Source of the DNA: Unio delphinus
Lineage: Eukaryota > Mollusca > Bivalvia > Unionida > Unionidae
DNA length: 64,000 nt
Assembly: GCA_029339505.1 (NCBI GenBank)
Contig: JAQISU010000170.1
Span: 1,390,001-1,454,000 of the forward strand
Direction of reading: 5' to 3'
This document shows positions 17,348 through 30,650 of this stretch, piece after piece; position 1 is the stretch's first letter, and every line of letters begins with the position of its first letter. The notes beneath the pieces were generated by a model. That model saw only the letters and a program-made list of their open reading frames with translations, made no database searches and was not told where the DNA came from. The translations under genes and the position numbers were made by a program.

Positions 17348-17640
17348 TTAATGTATACTTCACTGATCGCGTAACTCGTATCCACGCCTGAATTTTACAT
17401 ATTAATTTCACGCGTTTCTCTTTGTTTTCCACCTTTGGTTCAATGTTAATTTCTCTTTGCATTTTGTAATAATAAACGATTATATACACAGGAACAATTA
17501 AGTGTTGATATAGCACAGAAAGCATTGTGTACACCACATGCATGATTTAAAGCTTTTCATTCAAAACACGCACGCACACACTCTCACACACACACACACA
17601 CATGGGAAAGCTGACCATAACCGGTTATATACATTATTTA
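17348..17640. other. flank of the Polinton with a (CA)n tract
   Basis: AT-rich, no gene. A CA/CT-rich microsatellite lies at about 17565-17602. Confidence 0.6.
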
Positions 17641-18000
17641 GATTCTAACCATTGCAAACGCCTGTGATAAAAGGAATGCTTCGATGGTTCTTCTTTAACA
17701 TCTTTAGGTAGCCAGTTCCAAAAGACTGGACCCAAACTATTTTTTTACAATTCCTTTTCGGGCTTAGAAAGAAGAAAGTTATAATTTGGTATAGAGCATA
17801 GTATTGATGGACCAGAAACTGTATTGACATTATTTGTCCTTTTACCGAACATATTGTTTATATAGTTTGGCGTCGAATCATTAGAAACTAAGTCTTTATA
17901 CTGTGAACACATTTCTTTCAGAATAATTACCACGTATGATGTGTTGTCACTCATATGTATACGTAATATTAATTTCATGCCATACACTATCATTATTCTC
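17640..18000 (-). pseudogene. decayed 3' end of a retroelement coding region
   Basis: On the minus strand, after a stop, GPVFWNWLPKDVKEE and HSFYHRRLQW can be read. The W-N-x-LP block followed by a short helix is common at the C-terminus of non-LTR reverse transcriptases. Upstream frames (YKDLVSNDSTPNYINNMF) are compatible. Too short and broken to classify. Confidence 0.4.
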
Positions 18001-18287
18001 ATCGCGTTCTAAGTCATACTTGCTGTACATACATATTGATTGGAATGCATATATCGCTCTCCTTTTCATGATACATTTTCTCAGTGCGCGCCTGCGCATG
18101 TTATACTGCTGACATATATACAAATTTTATTGAATAAAATCTATGAGAAATCTATGAGAAAAGTTATAGATCGCTACTGGAGTTATTCTTCAATAACACA
18201 ACATTACAATCACAATCACTGTTTAGCACCACTTAGACCAATAACTGAGAATAAATTAAAGACACCAGGAGCACAAATATCATATTC

Positions 18288-18300
18288 AACAACAACAACA

Positions 18301-18362
<62 letters not shown>

Positions 18363-18377
18363 AAGAAGAAGAAGAAA
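18288..18377. repeat. (AAC)n(AAT)n(AAG)n compound microsatellite
   Basis: AAC units, about 11 AAT units and about 14 AAG units in direct succession. Confidence 0.95.
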
Positions 18378-19990
18378 TTACTTTACATAATAAATCTGAT
18401 AATGATGCACAAAGTTAGATTTTCTTAAACTATACGGTTTTGCTTGTTTCTCTTACTTTAACACCATAAAGTTGCAACACTTCATATAGACCCAAACTTA
18501 AAGTATCAAGAGATGCTAATTGTTGATAGACGTTCCATATTGAATTTTTTGATCTATTTGGAGATGTGGACCGTTTGTCTTTCTAAAGGCTCACCACATA
18601 CAACTTTACAAATATGGAAGTCTTTGTAGTGTTGAAACATATATCGAAAGAAAGACAGCAGCAATGGAATCAATTTCTTTTCTTTTTTCTGAATTATCCC
18701 AGGATCATGTTTCTATGATTCTTGTAAAATATTTTCTGCTTTCACAATTTTCAAGGAACTTTACAAAACCATATATTATCATGAAGGTTCCATCTTCGTT
18801 TTCATTAAAAATGTAGACGCACCAGAAATAACGTGCAGATGGAAATTGGAATGGAATTATGAAACTAATTGACATTAATAATTCATTCAAAGTCGATATT
18901 CTTATAAAATACAAAGTTATTATTTTGGTACTAGGTTTTATATATATTTTAAGATAAAAGACTAAAAGTTTGGCTTATGAAAAAAAGATTAAATGTGTAC
19001 AGAAATAGAAACTAAAAAAGAATTATTATTTAATTAGTATGCAAATTGATAAACATTGTTGCACGAATGTTGCATGCAGAAGGTTCGTGTAAATTTTAAT
19101 CATAAACTTTTAGAAACTTCCATGTTCATATCATTTCAAAAAACTTTATTTTAATTTTTTTTTATATTTTAAATTATTTATTTCAGTTTAATATTTGAAT
19201 GGTCATAGTTTCTTCAGTGTTACTTCTAATATACATATAGTCATATATTACCGTTTACTGGTAATACATTTAAATTATAGCCACATGAAAACAATGTCAT
19301 GCCTAAAGTACATCCGCCTTTATAGTGACCAATATATAAGAAATAAAGCATCATATACACATAGTTTCTTGATATCTGGAAGTCTGTAAAACAGGATTAT
19401 ACAATTTTGAAGACAACGCTGTTATTGGTTTATCTTAAAATTAGTCAGTACTGAAAAGTTATAAGCTACCATGACAATAAATAATAATAATAAAAAAAAA
19501 TTAAAAAAACCTTGAACGAATAACGACTATGCACGTACGGACGGTAATGTAAAATATACCAAAAGTGACGGGAACACACATTTTTGGCTTAGTGTGTAAG
19601 GTCATTAAACATGTTAATTAATATTGATTTTAAAAAAAATCAAGATTTAATCTCTTTAGTTGATAGATCTCGCTTTGTTGAAGCCAAGAAACTCGCGCAG
19701 TACAGGGCAGAACTTGAAGAAAGAAAAAAATACACGTACATTCATTAATGTGGATAAAATCACTTGATGCTGATTGGAAAACGTGGCTCTTGTTTTTAAA
19801 TACGAAAATAAACACTTGCCTTTGCTTAGCTCTCCAACTGTCGTATGCAAAATTCTCAGCCGAATGCTGTAAATACGACCGTCGATTCTGTTTCGGGGTG
19901 CTGACATCATACGTCATAGATAACAGCGCCCCCCTGTGATTGTTTGCATTTACGCTAGCTGATTCGTATTTTGATCAGATGGTTTACTTT
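18378..19990. other. no gene recognised
   Basis: AT-rich, stops in all frames. Around 19890-19925 two TGACATCAT/ACGTCATAG CRE-like half palindromes sit in a locally less AT-rich stretch. This might be promoter-like, but there is no further support. Confidence 0.5.
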
Positions 19991-19991
19991 C

Positions 19992-20832
19992 AATACGTTT
20001 CATTTAATACCACATTATTTGGAATATGAGCTGATAATTCCATTCTGCTCTTCAGACCATTTCAACTAATGCCACATCATTTGGAATCTGAATAAACCAT
20101 TTCTTTTTTGGGGTTAAATCATTTTATTCAAGACTACATAATTTCATTTAATACTACGTCATTTGGAAGCAGAATTCATCAATCCGTTTTGTTGTTTAAA
20201 TCATTTAATTTAATATCACATCATTTGGAATCTGAATTCATCATTTCATTTGTTGAGTTAAATTATTTTATTTCATACTATGTACTTTCATTTAATAATA
20301 TATGGTTTGGAACCAGATTTCATTAATCCGTTTTGTTCTTTAAATCATTTTATTTTAATACCCGATCATTTGGAATTTAAATTCATGATTTAATTTGTTG
20401 AGTTAAATCATTTCATGTTAGACTACATCATTTTTTTCTAATAACACGTCATTTGCAAGCATATATCATCATTCCGTTTTGTTCTTTAAATCATTTTAAT
20501 TAATACCAGATCATTTCATTTAACGCCACATCATTTGAAATCTGAATTCATTATTTCATTTTTGGGGTTCAATCATTTTATTTCATGCTACATCATTTCA
20601 TATCACACAACATCATTTGGAATCTGAATTGATCATTCCGTTTGTTGGGTTAAATCATTTCATTTCACACTTAATCATTTCATTTAATACCACGTCATTT
20701 GAAATTTAAAATCATCATTCGATTTTGTTCGTTAAATAATTTCATGTGACACCACATCAATTGGAATCTGGATTGATCATTTCATTTGCTAGGTTAAATC
20801 ATCTGATTTCGTACTAGATCATTTGATTAATG
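19992..20832. repeat. degenerate tandem array rich in CATTTAATACCACATCATTTGG
   Basis: At least seven diverged units of roughly 105-125 bases, each with ACATCATTTGGAATCTGAAT, then TCATTTCATTTGTTG(A/G)GTT and AAATCATTTCATTTCA. It ends about 30 bp before the replicase relic. No coding potential. Confidence 0.8.
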
Positions 20833-20859
20833 TAATTTTGGCGGTGACGGCTGCCCATA

Positions 20860-21600
20860 GTTATCTCCATCGATATGGTTGCACGTCATCCTGGATATTT
20901 TCTGGGAAGGGGAGAGTGTTCTGAATATTTTAAGAGATTTGGACATCCAACACATGAAGTGACCAGAGTTGCGATAAGTGGACATTTACCAGATTTTTGA
21001 TTTAACTAGATTTGATTGCATTGAGTCGTTTACGATTACGGGAAACATCCGTGCGATTATTTATGATTGGTTTGGTCGTCATTTTTCAGAGAATTTTTGC
21101 GCTCCAATATTGATGTTACGTTATATGCTTTTGATGCTTAAAATTGTAAAATCATTGACGCTGAGTGATTCAATAATATCGTATCGTCCACATATTATCT
21201 GAACGGGTGTGGTGGTTCTGGTAAAGCAGCGCGTGCGATTGAATTATTTCGTTATCTTGATATGGTTTTGACGCCTACAAATAAACTTGCCAGAAACGAG
21301 TGAGCGTGGAGTGAAATCTCATAATTATCACAGCTTCTCTAGATGGAAAGGAAATGCATAAACTCCTGAACGAATGGGCGAAAAATAAATTCATAAAATT
21401 ATTAGTTGGGATGAAATATGCACGGTGTCGTGTCTAGAATGAAAACTTTTCTTGATTGGTTGTTGACGAGAAATACAGATGTGATTATCTATGGCCACCT
21501 TTTGTTGGATCATCTCAGCATGAATGGCTAAAACCATTTATAGATTATTATAAGGAAATAGCTAATTTTTACCAAGCGCATGATGATTTGTTAAAAGAAA
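20860..21600 (+). pseudogene. relic of a second Polinton replicase with an internal deletion
   Basis: Fragments in several frames match the replicase at 11393-14980: MVARHPGYFLGRGECSEYF and RFGHPTHEVTRVAISG (compare 12758-12880), LRYML and IISYRP (13000-13065), then directly NGCGGSGKAARAIELFR (13736 on), YHSFSRWKG, TPERMGEK, SWDEICTVS and HEWLKPF. About 660 bases between IISYR and the Walker A region are missing, joined near 21187. There are many stops and shifts. Nucleotide identity to the intact element is only moderate, so this comes from another lineage, not from a recent duplicate. Confidence 0.88.
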
Positions 21601-22341
21601 TTTAAATTGTTTGCTTGGTTATCATTGATCGCATAATGACAGAAGAAACCATTGCGGGTAACGGCGATACTATAGTAAGGAAAACATTAGTTAGTAGAAG
21701 TGTGACTAAAATAAATTAATAAGTGCAACATCGATCTTGATGTTGAATTTATCATGACACTGAAATAACAACAATAAAAAAAGAATAAGACAAACAAATA
21801 ACATAATTTTAGGTATGTTATATTATGACAAACGAACTTGTTGTCGCGTGGTATTTCTGCGATCCAGTGTATAAACCTATACCAACTATCAAATTGTTTA
21901 AATCAGCTCGCTATTTGCAAAATGGTTTTCAAAACCGCATACGCTGCAACTCAATGGTTTGAGTGCTAATAAGTTAAATTTAAATGCCCTCATTTCTGTA
22001 CATATTTTTGATCATGTTCAAAGTTTATATTAATAAGATCTATATTATACTATATTATAATTGTATTATTGGTTACGCGATGCAGCGTATATAAACATGC
22101 ATATACTAGAACACGGTGGTACATATTCTTTAACACCGGGCCACATTAACCAAAATTGTAAAGTTCGTAGGCCATGCATGCCGATTTACATTAGTAAACT
22201 AATTTTGTATGAGCGCGGGCGGGCCACACAAAAGATTTCCGGCCTGCTAAATGCAGTAGTATGACCTTGTACTTGAAAATTGTCCTTTGGAATATATAGT
22301 AATATTTTATAGCAACGTGTTAATTACTTAGTATTTATTAA

Positions 22342-22383
<42 letters not shown>

Positions 22384-23271
22384 TCTTATAGTTGAATTGA
22401 TATTACTTAGAATGTGTTGCTGTTGTTATATTATTTAATCTTATTTACTCTGAGAGTGGGTACGTCAGACTTGCCTTATTTGTATAATAATGTTTGAACA
22501 TGTATGTGTTATATGAAACAAATACATGTTGAAATATGTTCCCAAAATTGTCTTCGTGTATTAAACCCATTTTTATCACTATCTAGTATCCTATACTCTT
22601 CTTCCAATAGCAGAACAGGTTTTTTGTTTTGTTTGATTGGGATTTGAGCGGTCAGAACAGGTTTAAGAAACGGTCAAAAAAAGACGGAAATGTTTTGACA
22701 CGCCGTTCTAGCCTGTTTCTTTGCATTTGGGTCATTATGTCTCATAATTCTTAATATTTACAGCCATTTCACCTGTTGGTTTTCGCAAATCTCACACATC
22801 TCTGAACGTAAGATATTAAGGAGAAAAAACCACCTCGTAATTGTTAATGACTACAATATAATAATCAACTTAATAAATCAATATTAATATGTTTTTATTA
22901 TCAATAGCTGAAGCATTAAACTCGTGTACAAACTGCAGTACTCGCTGGTAATATTACATTTTTTAACTTTTCAATGTTTTCAACATGCGCAGTTTCCAGA
23001 TTCTTTTTAATATGATCTTGCATCACTTGCTGAAAAGAAAGTACATATTAGTTTGTATATAATTAATATCAAATGTCACATATATGAATTCTACATACGC
23101 AACCAATATACAGGAGGGTATATACGATATACTTTAAGTGCGTTTCAGTATTTTTATTGCGTTCCGGCGTTTCGGTGCCTTTCGGTGTTTTTGGTGTTTT
23201 TATACACCCAATTTTTTCCCACGTCAACACAAAGGGGTGACTTTTTACGAGTTTTCATAATTGTTGAAATT
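21601..23271. other. no gene recognised; (CA)n at 22342-22381
   Basis: AT-rich sequence upstream of the arylsulfatase start, with a CA microsatellite of about 19 units. No clear promoter element could be fixed. Confidence 0.55.
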
Positions 23272-23395
23272 ATGTTCCTGATGAGGAGGATGACGGGACG
23301 AAGATTTTTATTCCTGGCAGTATTGTTGCAGTCTGTGTTGCACGCAGAACTCAAAGCTTCTCCACACATCGTACTTATTGTCGCTGACGATTTAG
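23272..23395 (+). CDS. arylsulfatase (ARSB/ARSI/ARSJ type), exon 1
   Basis: ATG at 23272 gives a signal-peptide-like N-terminus (MFLMRRMTGRRFLFLAVLLQ, then SVLHAELKA) followed by SPHIVLIVADDLG, the conserved first strand of sulfatases with the two metal-binding Asp residues. GT donor at 23396 (G|GTTAGT). It ends with one base of a split codon that completes to Gly in exon 2. The protein would be secretory or lysosomal and hydrolyse sulfate esters of glycosaminoglycans or related substrates. The frame is open further upstream, so the exact start is not certain, but the signal peptide supports this Met. Confidence 0.85.
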
Positions 23396-24934
23396 GTTAG
23401 TTATGGTCTTAGAAAATGCATGGTTCAGAAGCACCTGATCCCTCTATAGTCTCTGTTCCTTGCCACCCCATTTTTTATATTTGGAAATTCATGTTGGGGT
23501 GTTTCCTTTGACCCTTGCCACCCCAGTTTTTGATATTTGGACATTCATGTTGGGGTATAGACTCTGACTATATTCACAGGGTCTCCTTACAAAGAAAATT
23601 CGGACTCTCCGTCCATGGATCAGTGGGGTGGGGGTGGGCTTAGTCCTACAATGTAAGCCCCGACGCTGATATTTATGTTTGCTCGCGTCTGGCACTAAAA
23701 TCAAGATCAACATGTGATACGTCTTACGGGTAGGACTAGGGGTGGGCTAACCTGTATTGTTACAGTACTCCTAATTTTCTTTGTAACGAGACCCTTGTGC
23801 ACTATCGCTATAACAGTTTGTTATAAACTTTGTCTTTCAATGTTAGACGTCGATCATGGTCTAGATAATGGGGAGTCGACGTCTTACTGCTGGACTAAAA
23901 GGGTGCCGCGTATCGTGTACCGGGGTTAGTAGACTCCAGAATTAGAGACCATATTTTCAAGAATATCTTGCATCGGTGGCTGCCAATAACGACACTGTTG
24001 CAGATATAAAAGTTTAATTGCCATAGTTGTTATGCATGTATTGTACTGGCATGCCTCTTTCCTTCCTAAAATATTCAGATATTGTTGGTAGTCGTTTCAT
24101 TTGGTTCAAGACTGATGCAAGATTCTCTACAGTATTGCAATTTGCATAAAAATATATACACTTGTAACTCTGAACGCATGAAAATCCCAGCAGTCAAGTC
24201 CTTGGTACACAAACTTTTTTGTAAGCTAATTTCTCTTTTTGTTCTTGATCTTTTTCTACAAAATGGGTATCAGTAATGATGTGTGTGCGATTTCAAATCA
24301 AATGAATGTAAATAAATTATAGTATTCGCATACCCTCCCATTTTTATGCCCTATCGATTTTGAAAATGAAAAGCACTGAGTATATAAACAATGCACAAAA
24401 CTTACATCATTTCATTCATTGAATTATAATTTCTAACCTGATTGTTGCCTGGGTGTTTCTAACACTGAAATTCTTGGCAATTCGATGCAAATGGAAGCTT
24501 TCGATGTAAACAGGCAGTTTATTTTTAGTTTCTTGAATGGACTATTTCAGCAAGTATTTGCTGTGTCTAGTTATAATATTCATAATATTTATAATATTCA
24601 TTTTTCCTTTAATATTTAATAACTTTATAAATATTTAAACTTGACAAATTCATATTTTTACATGAATATACAATTCAAATAGTTTCTGGTGAGTTGTTAT
24701 TTTGGTGAGTTGTTAAAGTTTTACTAATTGTAGTTAAAATTAAGTTCAAGCCCTATGACATTCACAATCATTCATACCTGCATTAAAACAAATACATGGA
24801 GATATATTGGCATTGCCACTAAAATCTATCGTCTAATTATTTTGTTCTTCAATCCAGGTGTTATCACTGTATATAAACTGATGTGATATAACAGATGTTT
24901 TGTTATGCCGTTAAACACTCCCAGTTTCTAATAT

Positions 24935-25290
24935 TCATAAGACACAGTGTAAATCAGAAAAATTATCAAGTTCACGTAACAAAATCTCTGTATCTTGCAG
25001 GCTTTTTATTAAACGTTTACTCCTTGTTTGAATCTCTCTTGTCTGGTTTGGCTCATTGATAACTAATGGTGCCTTGTCATTCAGTTCAGTGACCTTGTTA
25101 GTATCTTTGTATGTATCATATATTGCTGGTAATGTCTCTTTTGTTTTTAACATATTTTTGGTTTCTCCTCACCATCCTGGGTTTTCACATAACGTTACAT
25201 CCTTGCAGTGTTACTTTTCTGATGACTACAGCTGCTTTCCAAAGATCTTGTCTTTTGATTCTTAAATTGTCTACAGAAGTCAGATTTGGA
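24935..25290 (-). pseudogene. possible decayed retroelement polyprotein tail
   Basis: On the minus strand RTLW/DLWKAAVVIRKVTLQG, then EIQTRSKRLIK and, after a one-base shift, KPARYRDFVT can be read. A TRSKR..KPARYRDF tail is the sort of ending found after the integrase of LTR-retroelement polyproteins. Short and broken; tentative. Confidence 0.3.
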
Positions 25291-26316
25291 AGCTCTTTAG
25301 CAGTTTTCTAATACTGTTTCTTTTGCTGATTTGTCTTTTCACCCAGTTTTCATTTTAGGTTTCTTTTTAATAATTTGTGGATGTAGCTGTTGGTAGTAGG
25401 TAAAGTTGATCAAAGTCTGACTCATCAGTATTGTGCCGGAGATCCTATGTCATCAATTGGTGTATTTTAGCACCATTCAGCATACTTTTAATCGATGGTA
25501 GTTTTAATCCTTTTGCAGTGTTTGAAATTTTTTTAAATATCGTATACCATATTTTAAAAAATAGTGCCTAGATTTTGTGAAATTTTTAATGTGGGAAAAC
25601 AAGCTACCATGTTAAAAGTTGTAAATCATAATTTTTTTGTCTCGTTTACTTTCATTTTTGAGTGATTATTATGTGTACTTTTCCAATCGAAAAAATTCAG
25701 TAATGCATCTTTCAAAGTCCTATAGATAGCCCAGGTAACAGTAGAAGAGGAATGCCTCAGTCATTTTACTCATTGTATAACATCTTTATCAAAATGAACA
25801 TATGATCTTACCAATATTATTGTCATTTAAATAAAATTGATCCCCGAGTTAACAGACTTCATCATTCCTCAGCTACCAGTGCTCTTCATCCAACTCAGAT
25901 GGTGTCCAGCCAATTTCTTTTGCTTGGATACACTTCAGTAAAGAAAAAGGCATTGATAGTATAGTATGAATAAAGCAGTTAGACAATGGTCTGCAACAAG
26001 CAGTATTGGCTTCCAACTAAATGTGTGAGTTATTATTGAAGATATGGCCTCTAGTTTTGAGGTCAGCTGACTACACATCACTACTTCTTAAAACTGTAAG
26101 ACTTCGATTTTCCCCTCTGATAATGCAAATCTGGGTTGATGTCTTACATTGTTGGACTTATATAAACTTTGTGATAGATACCCACCCACCCAGCATCATC
26201 TTCCTAAATGGAAGTAGAAATCAATGCTGAATATTTATATGTAATGCAACATTTGTTTCCATTTTTTTAAAAATGTTACTTCTTATTAAGCTGAAGTGAA
26301 AACTGATCTCATAAAT

Positions 26317-26416
26317 GTACTTATTGCATTTATACAAATTGCAACCTAGTAGAAAATGGGGTACATGTACTTATTGCATTTATACAAATTGCAACCTAGT
26401 AGAAAATGGGGTACAT
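26317..26416. repeat. tandem duplication of a 50-bp unit
   Basis: GTACTTATTGCATTTATACA and the following 30 bases occur twice in identical form, followed by a third partial start GTACTTACTG. Confidence 0.93.
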
Positions 26417-26498
26417 GTACTTACTGTATTGGATGGTAAAGAAAAATCCCTGTCTCTTTACATATAAGAAGGCCTTTTGTTAACAAAACTTAACAGTG

Positions 26499-26762
26499 GG
26501 GCCCCGAGTGGCCAAGTGGTCTAACGCTCTTTCCGTTACGGATCACTGCCTTCTCACCTGTCTGCGTGGGTTAGAGTCTAAGATTCGGCTTATGTAGTTA
26601 TGTGAGAAAGCTTGCCAGTAGCTTCTTGTGGGTCGGTGGTTCTTTCCGGGTGTTTTAACAAGTTCTTCCTCCACCAATAATACTGGCCGCCATGTATAGC
26701 CTATCATGTGCTGAAAAATGGTGTTAAACCCTAAAAAAACAAAAAAAAACAAAAAAAAATTT
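26499..26762 (+). mobile_element. tRNA-derived SINE (family B)
   Basis: The head CCCCGAGTGGCCAAGTGGTC and TAACGCTCT resembles an A box of a Ser/Leu-type tRNA; GTGGGTTAGAGTC lies at the B-box position. The body continues with GTGGGTCGGTGGTTCTTTCC, and the tail is an A-rich CTAAAAAAACAAAAAAAA run. No intact tRNA fold, so not a tRNA gene. Confidence 0.75.
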
Positions 26763-27764
26763 TTTTTTAACAAAATACAGTGAGGCCATCATTTACCATC
26801 ATTTAGCTCAAAATCAAGGTTAGGTTAGCAGTAACGACCAAGTCATTTGCTACATCAGATATGACGTGTTTATTTAGTTAACTAGCAGTTCTGGGATGTT
26901 ACATTTGATCAACTCTCCATCCCAGTGCATGTTTCAGACATAAGGTAAAACATTGTGGGATATCTGCACAACACTCTTTTTAGTTTGACCTCTTTTATTT
27001 AAAGCACATCTTAAGTAGTGTAGACTAGTCCATACATTTTTGATTTGCCAATCTCATTAATACAAAAATAAAGTTGATTTTCTGTATGCATACAATATCT
27101 ATTGAGAGATTGTAAGTGGTTTAAGGTCAGTTGTCAAAGATATCCCTTGATTTTGAAAACTGAGTCAGTTCCCATGGAGAATCATGGAGTCTCCAATCAG
27201 ATCTAGTGTCCCATCCCCAAGGCAAGAATTAAATATGCTTCTAGTGTGTTACTTTTTATGCAATACAACAATTTGACACCATTTAAAAAAATGAATTTAT
27301 TGTACAGTAACAACATTATAGGTTTTTAATTTTGAATTAAAGAGAGTGAAATGATTCTGTTTTTGTATTGAAGAGGCAGAGAAAGGAAGAAGGAAAACTG
27401 ATCTTTAGTCAATATGTTATATTTGTGAACAGAACCATTTTGCAAAAGATGTTTTAATTTGGTAGGTATGTTGTGTAGAGATAAAAATTGGAAAGATGGG
27501 CAGACACTGGTGGAAAAAACCATTAGGAAGTTTGTGTTGTAAATGTGTGGATACTTAATAGGTATTTATTAATGTTTAATGTTTTTCTTCTGTGCAATCA
27601 TTCAGGCTACAATGCCTACTTGATCTGGGTTTGTCTTGTGTCAGGAAATGCAGAAAAATGCACATTTTTGCTTCTGAAACAGATTTCTTTCTGCACACAA
27701 GAAACAAACATCATTTATATCTCCATCATTGTTCTGTTTCTTTCATAACTAGGAGAATTTGTCT

Positions 27765-28138
27765 ACTCCCATTCACCTACTTGTAAATTCCCTAATAAAA
27801 AGGGCTCTGTTGATTTAGTCCCATTCATCTACATGTATTTGTAAATTCCCCATGAAAAGGTATCTGTTGATCTAGTCCCATTCACCTACCTGTAAATTCC
27901 CCATGTAAAGGTCTGTTGATTTAGTCCCATTCACCTACTTGTAAATTCCCCATTGAAAAGGTCTCTGTTGATTTAGTTTCATTCACCGCTTGTAAATTCC
28001 CCAATGAAAAGGTCTCATTTTATCTAATCCCATTCACCTACTTGTAAATTCCCCAATGAAAAGGTATCTGTTGATCTAGTCCCATTCACCTACTTGTAAA
28101 TTCCCCAATCAAAAGAGCTTTATTTATATTGTCCCATT
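27765..28138. repeat. 52-bp minisatellite
   Basis: Seven or eight units with TCCCATTCACCTACTTGTAA, ATTCCCCAATGAAAAGGTCT and a TGTTGATTTAG linker; length varies slightly between units. Confidence 0.9.
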
Positions 28139-28558
28139 GCTTTTGTTATTTTGTTTTAAATTCACAGGTTCAAATTATTGAGTTTCTTACTTGGACTGCT
28201 TTTTTTTTGAATACATTTTTTTCTGATAAATTGTACCATTTCAGACCAAGTAAGATCAAAACATCTTAAACAGAACTTTAAGACAATACTTTGCCTTACT
28301 AGGTTTTGAAAAGTTAAATCAGTTAAAGTTGCTATCTTTATGTGATTCTTCGGTGCCACAGTATCCTTTAGAAATTGTGTACTATCAAACAAATAATATT
28401 TATTCCAAAAAATAAATGGTCTTAATATTTTAATTTGAATTCATTTTTGGTAAAACGTGTGCCTTTCCATACATGTGATTTAGTGTTTGTGCAGAATGTG
28501 TACATGCATGTCAGGTAATACTGTATGTTATAGTTACTGATAAAAGTTTTCTTTTCAG

Positions 28559-28670
28559 GGTGGAATGATGTTGGTTGGCACAACCCTCAAATATACACTC
28601 CGAATCTGGACAAACTGGCACAAAATGGCATCATTCTGAACTCCTCCTATGTCCTGCCAGTTTGCACTCC
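28559..28670 (+). CDS. arylsulfatase exon 2, containing the modified cysteine
   Basis: AG acceptor at 28557-28558 and GTAAGT donor at 28671. Reads (G)WNDVGWHNPQIYTPNLDKLA, then NGIILNSSYVLPVCTP. The Cys of VCTP(T)R is the position converted to formylglycine in sulfatases (C-x-P-x-R). WNDVGWHN and the TPNLDKLA block are typical of the ARSB group. It ends with two bases of a Pro codon completed in exon 3. Confidence 0.93.
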
Positions 28671-30650
28671 GTAAGTAATTTAGCTGTCAAAACAAAACAA
28701 TTAATGGTCCATAAATAGATTTTGCACTTTTAAAAACTCTAGTTGTACTGCCATTAGCAAATGTGATGTTTTCAAATATGTATTTTTCTCACTAGGTAAA
28801 CTTTAGTTTAATTTACTTAAATGTATTCATACAAAATCAAAAGGAGAAAGAAAAATTGTTTTTCATAGCCCTAAAATGGGATGGGTTGATCGCTAAGCGA
28901 GTACATACACTGTTCATACATGATTAAAAAAATATACAAGTACTCTTATAATGGAAGAATACGTATTGAATATAAACAATCTTTTTTAAAGGGGAATGTA
29001 AAGTTAGATAATAAAATATCAGCAATTTATATGTCCATAGACATACATTCATTAGGAATAAAGGTTATGTATAATTTAAAAGCAGTTTATAAACTTATTT
29101 ATACATACATGTATATTTTTTTCATCATAGGTTATTTTTCACAAAAGCAAAATAGAGGACGAATTGTAACGAAATTTTTTAAAATTGAAACCTCTATATA
29201 CGTATTAAAATCCCCATGATTACTGAATTTTCGTTTTAGTCCCAAATATTTTCTTCCTTTTTATCATCAGTTTTTTGCCAGAAAATTGAAAATGCTCAAC
29301 TCTAAATACTGAAGCAGACTTTGATACCGAATTTAAATTTTATGCTCATCGACAATAAAACAAACTTTATTGAGCCTTGGAAATGTATGTTAGCTGCTAA
29401 ATTCCTGACACATGTTTGGATGAATTATTTATGGTTAAAATTGTGCTTTAGTGGTCTGATAAGCAAGACATAGACCCGAAAATGTTCTAAGGGAATGATG
29501 TTAAAATAGTATTTGACATGCTGATTGGCACAGTTTAAGGCTGACAGTAGATGAATCTCAGGTCTGTACAACATACAAAAGAGCCATCTTTAAGGCTAAT
29601 TACATATATTAATAACTGAATGTTTGTAGGAAAGACTATTTATTAGCTGATTATTTAATTGTGATTGATGCTATTCATTTGTATATATTATCAATAGTAC
29701 ATTGCTTGCTTGTTTGTATTTTTAGACAAAACATCAGGACCTTTTTAAACAGGCATTTGGTGTTGGTTTTGATGCTTTGTCAATGGTGACCAACAACGCA
29801 GTATTCTAAAAGTCATATTCACCCAAATGATTTTTAAGAAAGAAAAATCCTTACATGCATTTATTTAAGTAGCTATAACTATCATTTGTCACATGTCAAG
29901 GTGTTAAAAAAAAGCAATAATCACCTTAGGGTCGTAGCATTAAACTATCCTTACAGGATAAAATTAGTCTGATTAGTAAGCATAAATTTGTGCCAAAACC
30001 TACACAGAAGAATTTGGGGAAAACTTTCAGCATAAGAACATCTGTTGTTTTTGATACACAGTATGTATTCTAAAGAAAAGGGGATTCTACAAGCGTGATT
30101 TCAGTAATGCCTGCAAAGCATATATAATTATATTATATATATTATATATAAAAATATATAATATAAGTGTGACAATGGTTTAGCCAAGATATGACCAAAA
30201 GAGTTGCTGGCGATGATCATATTTTGGCGATATCATAAGATATTGAAGCATTAACACAAGTTGCCCTTAAAGAATGATGTAAGGAGCAGCCAACAATGCT
30301 CCATGGCATCTAGAAGCCAAAACTATGAATATTACAGAGTACATAAACATCGGGCGGTGTGCGGCCTGCTCGGTAATGTGCAAATCGGGAAGTCAGTTGG
30401 GAATCGTGTTGGGCTATCATTCATATTTCCAATGGACATATACCTAGTAATATTATAAAAAGTACTGCCTTTCATCCACATGTGTTTCTTGTGATGAGGA
30501 CTGTATTGCTGTGTTTATCAACTTTATTTATCATGTGACAGAATACAAGTTTCAGTAGGAACATATATTGAGGAGCTAATTTTTCATTAAATGCATTTAT
30601 TTTACATATAAATAAAATAACAGTTGTGTTAATTTTGTACACTGACACTG

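Larger units (their letters stand above)
23396..28558. other. arylsulfatase intron 1
   Basis: About 5.2 kb of AT-rich intron. It contains a possible retroelement tail, a 50-bp duplication, a SINE and a 52-bp minisatellite, each listed separately. Nothing else is recognised. Confidence 0.75.

Noticed and set aside
17313..17543. Minus-strand frame with an IQ-like segment (KIQAWIRVTRS)
   Set aside because: Half of it is TIR sequence, no splice context, and a single short motif is not enough.
26499..26580. Possible tRNA gene
   Set aside because: A- and B-box-like blocks are present but no cloverleaf can be formed; body and A-rich tail show a SINE.
28920..29219. 99-aa plus-strand frame in intron 2
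   Set aside because: Lys/Tyr/Ile-rich AT-driven frame without domain or conserved context.
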